From contig JADJTY010000003.1 of the NCBI GenBank assembly GCA_016710935.1, positions 558,001-622,000 of the forward strand: DNA of 64,000 nt, in the 5' to 3' direction. Each line of letters begins with the position of its first letter. Positions within the stretch are counted from its first letter, which is position 1. The notes beneath the pieces are model-generated. The model was given only the letters and a program-made list of their open reading frames with translations. It ran no database searches and had not been told where the DNA came from. The DNA comes from Chitinophagaceae bacterium. Lineage in GTDB: Bacteria > Bacteroidota > Bacteroidia > Chitinophagales > Chitinophagaceae. Below, piece by piece: positions 60,133 through 64,000 of this stretch. The position numbers were made by a program, and so were the translations under genes.

Positions 60133-60138
60133 GCCTGC
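60113..60138 (-). terminator. Perfect 26-bp palindromic terminator containing a start codon
   Basis: GCAGGCATGAAAT (60113-60125) is followed by its exact complement (60126-60138). On the reverse strand an eight-T run follows, giving an intrinsic terminator 25 bases past the stop of the giant surface-protein gene. The ATG at 60132-60130 of the next gene sits inside the stem and the T-run is its FF codons. Confidence 0.93.
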
Positions 60139-60162
60139 AAGGTATTAAGAAAGAACTAAAAA

Positions 60163-63100
60163 TTATTTGCCATTCAAACTTGAAGGTTCGCCCGACTTAG
60201 TAGCAGCTGGTTTTACTTCTGCTTTTTTGGTATCCGGAGCAACACTTCCGCTGTTATCAACTTTTTGAGGAGTTGGTTTAGCAGCCGGTGTTTGCATTTT
60301 ACTGTTATCAACTTTTGGCTCAATTGGTTTAGGAGTTTGTTTAACAGGAACAACTTCCAATAAGCTTCCGCTAATTTCCAGTTTTTTATCAACTTTTTTA
60401 TCTGCAACAGGAGCATCCAAAACACTACCATTCAATTCCAGGTTTTTAACAGCTGGTTTAGCAGGAGCTGCATCACTTACGCTACCACTATTATCCATCT
60501 TGGCGCTACTTGTTTTAGTAACTGGAGCCTGATCAAGACTGCCACCTGTTGTAGCTGAAGCTGCTTTTTTATCAGCAGCTGGTTTAATTTCAGCTAATGA
60601 AGAATTTAAGTTTGCATCATAACTAACACCTTTGCTTTCTGGTTGATTGTAAGATTTAGGATCAAAATACTTACCTTTTTGTGCAGCTGATTTATCCTGT
60701 ACTGCAGTAAATGGATTCATCTTCATCCTGGCATCATTACGAACACCTTTTACTTCCCAGCTAACTTTTACATTAGGTTGGTTGGTAGCAATTTCAAATT
60801 TATTATTGCTTATTTCTTTGCTAACCATTGCCTGGGCAAAAGTTCCGCCAACAACTGTTAACTGGTAACGGAAATCTTTGTTGATTGCTTCAAAATATTC
60901 AGGAAGGCTGATAGTTGCTTTACCTGAAGCATCTGTTACAACATTACCGCTGTAAGAATTCAATACTTCATTGCTTTCTACAGCAGCGTGCATCAAGGTT
61001 TTGTTTGTTGGGTCAAGTGGGTAATCCATAGTAAAAGCTTTTACACCTAAAGCTGTAAAATTGCCATTTACAACAACTGCACCAGTTGTATTCTCAATCC
61101 TCATCCTTTCACCACCACCACCAAGTTCAAAAATCTGGTAGTCATCGGTAGCAGGATTGTTTCTTGTATTCCACTGGTTAACACCTGCTTTTGCAAAACG
61201 TAAAGCAGCATCACCATTTTGTCCATCAATATCAATAACAGAGAAAGAACCAGTTGATACGCTGCGGATACCAGTTGCGCCACCATGCTGAACATCTAAA
61301 CGATATGTAGGAGAGATACCACCGATACCTATATTACCAGTTGTATTCTGGATCTGCAACCTTTCTCCACCACCACCAAGTTCAAAAATCTGGTAGTTAT
61401 CATTTCCTGGATCGTTACGGGTATTCCACTGATTAACACCTGCTCTTGCAAAACGTAAAGCTGCGTCACCATTGTCACCATCAATGTCAATAACAGAGAA
61501 AGTACCAGTTGACTTACTGCGTATACCTGTTGCACCACCATGCTCCACATCTAACTTATATGCTGGAGCAACAGTAGCACCAATACCTACGTTACCTGTT
61601 CCATCCTGAATAACCATGCGGCTACCGCCACCACCCAATTCAAAAATTTCATAGTAGTCATCAGCAGGGCGGTTACGTGTGTTCCACTGGTTAACACCGG
61701 CAGCAGCAAAACGCAAAGCTGCATCACCGTTTGCAGCATCAATATCAATTACAGAGAATGTACCGCTTGAACGAACACGGGCACCGGTTGCACCACCATG
61801 CAATACATCTAATTTGTAAGTAGGGTTGACAGTTTCACCAATACCGAAGTTACCAGTACCATCCTGGATAACTACGCGGCTACCGCCACCACCTAATTCA
61901 AAAATCTCTAAATAATCATCAGCCGGACGGTTACGTATGTTCCACTGGTTAACACCGGCTTTTGCAAAACGTAAAGCAGCATCACCACTGGCTGCATCAA
62001 TATCCACTACAGAGAAAGAACCAGTTGATTTACTGCGTATACCTGTAGAACCACCATGCTCAACATCTAATTTATAAGATGGAGAAACAGTGGCACCGAT
62101 ACCTACGTTACCTGTTCCATCCTGTATAACCAAACGGCTTCCGCCACCACCTAACTCAAATATTTCATAATAATCATCAGCAGGGCGGTTGCGGGTATTC
62201 CACTGGCCAACACCGGCTTTCTGAAAACGCAAAGCAGCATCACCGCTTGCAGCATCAATATCCACTACAGAAAAACTTCCTGTTGACATGATGTGCGCAC
62301 CGGTTGCTCCGCCATGTACTACATCTAAAGGATAAGTAGGAGCGGCAGTACCAACACCTAAACGTGAGCTTGCGTCATCCCAATACAAATTGGCATTTGA
62401 TGATAGGGTTGAAGCAGAGTTCCAAAATGCAACACGGGTTGCAGCACCTGTTCCACTTACCAAACCTGCTGCTGCTGGAGTAGTCCATCTGGCTGTACCA
62501 ACACCGGCACCATTATCAAACATTAATGTGCTTGTACCCTGAAAACCATCTGTCATGGTTATAGATCCGTTTACATCCATTGTGCTTATGGGCGCACCTT
62601 GGTTGATACCTACATTACCGGTAGTATTCTGAATAACCATGCGGCTACCGCCACCACCTAATTCAAATATTTCTAAATTATCATCACTTGGGCGGTTACG
62701 TATGTTCCATTGTCCTGCACCTGCCTTATAAAAACGCAAAGCAGCATCACCGTTATTTCCATCAATATCAACAGTAGAGAAACCAGCGCTTGACTGGCTG
62801 CGGATACCGTTAGAACCTGCATGTAAAACATCCAGTTGATAAGTAGGAGCTGTTTGTGTAATACCTACAAAACCGGTACCATTATTAATAGTAACATTAG
62901 CCGGTAAAGAGTTATTTCTTACAATCTGGTAGTCATTAGAAACAGGAGCATTACGTACATTCCATCTTGTGATACCTGCATTTTGATAACGCAAAGCAGC
63001 ATCGCCGTTTGCAGCATCCAGGTCTACAACTGAGAAAGCAGCAAGAGATCTTACATGCAAACCGGTTGCTCCTGGATGATTTACATCTAATGCATAAGTG

Positions 63101-64000
63101 GGAGCGTCTGTACCAATACCTACATTATTGCCTGGTACAGGATTTATTGCAAAAGGAGTCCATGCAGAAAGATTACTGTTGTGACCTCCAATTGTTGCTA
63201 CACCGTTTAATTCTCCCAGGATTGCAGTTGCATTTGTATTACCAAAAGCGCCACCACCTTTCCAGTTTAATGGGCTATTACCAAAACCTCTTACCATTAC
63301 ACCCTGTGCATCAGCAGTTGTTGGTCCTACAGATAATTGATGCTGGGGAGTATTAGTAGCAATACCAACGTTTCCTCCAGATGTCAAAACAAATTGGCCT
63401 GTATTTGCGTTGTTAGTAGAAAGATTTATATCGCCAGCAAAAGTGTATAGACCTACATTGTTATTGGCACCATAAACAGGAAAACCTCTTTGCAAGCCAT
63501 GGGTGGAATTACCAAGATACAAGGCGCCGCCTGTAGCACCCGGAGTACCAACTTGTATGGCTGCGTTTGTACCTACAACATCTAATTTATGATTAGGAGT
63601 AGCGGTACCAATACCCACATTAGTACCATCATCAAATATCTGTGAGTTACTTAACGTAGTTCCATTGGGATTCCATTTTGGTACAAAATTTAAAGTACCA
63701 GAACCACTTGCCAAACCTATTGCAGATGCATGCTGCCAGGTGGCATCGCCTGCCGCATTGCCTGCTAATATTTTAAATGAGTTGGGAGGATTTGGAGCAC
63801 CCTCACCAATACCTGTTAATTGTAAAGCACCAGCTGTTTGTAAAGCTTTAGCTGCAGCATTGGTGCTGGCAGCTCTTAAAGCATATCCTGTACCAGCCAC
63901 ATTAATATCTACTGCGTTGGCAGTACTGGCTGCATTGGTTGAATTGAATAAACCGGCACGGCCTAAACCGCCCTGGTTACTTTGAAGGTTATTTGAAGTA
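60163..64000 (-). CDS. Large repeat-containing surface protein, 5' end off window
   Basis: The frame is open to the right edge, so the start lies beyond 64000; at least 1278 residues are visible. Most of the protein is made of beta-strand repeats of about 86 residues (YKLDVEHGG, FSVVDID, GDAALRF, QWNIRNRPADD, EIFELGGGGSR, DGTGNVGIG). A globular module follows (FTMDYPLDPTNK, PEYFEAINKDFRYQLTVVGG, VSWEVKGVRND), seen at the C-end of many bacterial surface proteins. The end is a Lys/Pro-rich tail with recurring SGS(V/L) motifs. It is probably cell-surface or adhesive; ending in a perfect terminator. Confidence 0.85.
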   Translation of the reverse strand, partial: TSNNLQSNQGGLGRAGLFNSTNAASTANAVDINVAGTGYALRAASTNAAAKALQTAGALQLTGIGEGAPNPPNSFKILAGNAAGDATWQHASAIGLASGSGTLNFVPKWNPNGTTLSNSQIFDDGTNVGIGTATPNHKLDVVGTNAAIQVGTPGATGGALYLGNSTHGLQRGFPVYGANNNVGLYTFAGDINLSTNNANTGQFVLTSGGNVGIATNTPQHQLSVGPTTADAQGVMVRGFGNSPLNWKGGGAFGNTNATAILGELNGVATIGGHNSNLSAWTPFAINPVPGNNVGIGTDAPTYALDVNHPGATGLHVRSLAAFSVVDLDAANGDAALRYQNAGITRWNVRNAPVSNDYQIVRNNSLPANVTINNGTGFVGITQTAPTYQLDVLHAGSNGIRSQSSAGFSTVDIDGNNGDAALRFYKAGAGQWNIRNRPSDDNLEIFELGGGGSRMVIQNTTGNVGINQGAPISTMDVNGSITMTDGFQGTSTLMFDNGAGVGTARWTTPAAAGLVSGTGAATRVAFWNSASTLSSNANLYWDDASSRLGVGTAAPTYPLDVVHGGATGAHIMSTGSFSVVDIDAASGDAALRFQKAGVGQWNTRNRPADDYYEIFELGGGGSRLVIQDGTGNVGIGATVSPSYKLDVEHGGSTGIRSKSTGSFSVVDIDAASGDAALRFAKAGVNQWNIRNRPADDYLEIFELGGGGSRVVIQDGTGNFGIGETVNPTYKLDVLHGGATGARVRSSGTFSVIDIDAANGDAALRFAAAGVNQWNTRNRPADDYYEIFELGGGGSRMVIQDGTGNVGIGATVAPAYKLDVEHGGATGIRSKSTGTFSVIDIDGDNGDAALRFARAGVNQWNTRNDPGNDNYQIFELGGGGERLQIQNTTGNIGIGGISPTYRLDVQHGGATGIRSVSTGSFSVIDIDGQNGDAALRFAKAGVNQWNTRNNPATDDYQIFELGGGGERMRIENTTGAVVVNGNFTALGVKAFTMDYPLDPTNKTLMHAAVESNEVLNSYSGNVVTDASGKATISLPEYFEAINKDFRYQLTVVGGTFAQAMVSKEISNNKFEIATNQPNVKVSWEVKGVRNDARMKMNPFTAVQDKSAAQKGKYFDPKSYNQPESKGVSYDANLNSSLAEIKPAADKKAASATTGGSLDQAPVTKTSSAKMDNSGSVSDAAPAKPAVKNLELNGSVLDAPVADKKVDKKLEISGSLLEVVPVKQTPKPIEPKVDNSKMQTPAAKPTPQKVDNSGSVAPDTKKAEVKPAATKSGEPSSLNGK
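60168..60650 (-). repeat. Recurrent SGS(V/L) motifs in the tail of the giant protein
   Basis: The last ~160 residues repeat a short pattern five or six times, such as MDNSGSVSDAAP, LELNGSVLDAP, LEISGSLLEVVP and VDNSGSVAPD, in a Lys/Pro/Ala-rich, presumably disordered background. No LPxTG or T9SS C-terminal signal was recognised. Confidence 0.7.
61050..62331 (-). repeat. Tandem 258-bp repeats encoding 86-residue units
   Basis: The marker ACATCTA recurs at 61292, 61547, 61805, 62063 and 62321, spaced 255, 258, 258 and 258 bases. Two more divergent copies lie near 62827 and 63084. The units are in frame and encode five near-identical domains; the DNA is similar enough that unequal recombination could change copy number. 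Confidence 0.9.

Noticed and set aside
61050..62331. Regular repeats as a possible CRISPR array
   Set aside because: The period is 258 bases and the repeats are coding, in frame and protein-like; there are no short spacers or cas genes.
60163..64000. Phage tail-fibre gene
   Set aside because: The beta repeats look fibre-like, but no other phage genes are present and the C-terminal module occurs in cellular surface proteins.
1..64000. tRNA, rRNA or transposase genes
   Set aside because: Looked for on both strands by eye; no cloverleaf-type ends, rRNA cores or transposase motifs were noticed. A tRNA scan would settle the first point.

Overview
The window is a chromosomal segment of a Bacteroidota bacterium, most likely a member of the Chitinophagaceae (Ferruginibacter or Sediminibacterium type). 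I infer this from protein character alone: a short Bacteroidota-type alpha-glucan phosphorylase, a GH92 mannosidase, DUF6263 and YHS secreted proteins, an Nramp transporter fused to a UspA domain, many Sec signals ending in AQ, weak ribosome binding sites, and several promoters fitting the Bacteroidota pattern TTTG, 18-21 bases, TAnnTTTG. I saw no rRNA, tRNA, CRISPR array, transposase or prophage. Base composition looks even, so most of this is ordinary core and secreted-protein territory with a few accessory points.

Layout. 1-4.8 kb: two small reverse genes, then a tight forward run DoxX, DinB, NRDE/TANGO2, ATP-grasp, alpha/beta hydrolase. 4.8-8.8 kb: reverse genes msrB and a Crp regulator, then a membrane protein, surE, a second membrane protein and lpxB, with a 53-residue membrane protein convergent to lpxB. 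9-20 kb: a 1098-residue BNR-repeat protein, an XRE-S24 repressor, DinB, ssb, a GH92 mannosidase, a secreted protein and an amino acid permease. 20.6-25.8 kb: a DAACS symporter, a frameshifted secreted domain running into DedA, an MFS transporter, a GT9 glycosyltransferase and a DUF922 protease-like protein. 25.7-28.4 kb: the mntR-mntH manganese unit with palindromes before mntR. 28.4-35.8 kb: RidA, glucan phosphorylase, thioesterase, peroxiredoxin-like protein, a frameshifted MFS gene, DUF6263, cold-shock protein and a ketoacyl synthase III. 35.9-41.6 kb: M28 peptidase, saccharopine dehydrogenase-like protein and gcvP. 41.6-49.4 kb: YkgJ flanked by REP-like hairpins, MBL hydrolase, an HMA-AraC regulator, two hydrolases, an MFS exporter, and a reverse unit in which a RES-Xre toxin-antitoxin pair is translationally joined to folK and followed by a deoxynucleoside kinase. 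49.4-60.1 kb: ABC-2 permease, SRPBCC protein, a channel-like protein with queG and anmK, clpB, a DsbA-like protein without its first active-site cysteine, and a transglutaminase-fold protein without its catalytic Cys and His. 60.2-64 kb: the 3' part of a very large surface protein with tandem 258-bp repeats, running off the right edge.

The points most worth a second look are: a perfect 26-bp terminator palindrome that contains the start codon of the next gene (60113-60138); the secreted domain frameshifted into DedA; the RES-Xre pair with a palindrome on its promoter and one-base coupling to folK; the shortened SurE C-terminus overlapping a membrane gene; and several enzyme-fold proteins missing key residues. 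I see no complete new multi-gene defence or metabolic system. No alignments or database searches were run; family names rest on motifs I recognise.
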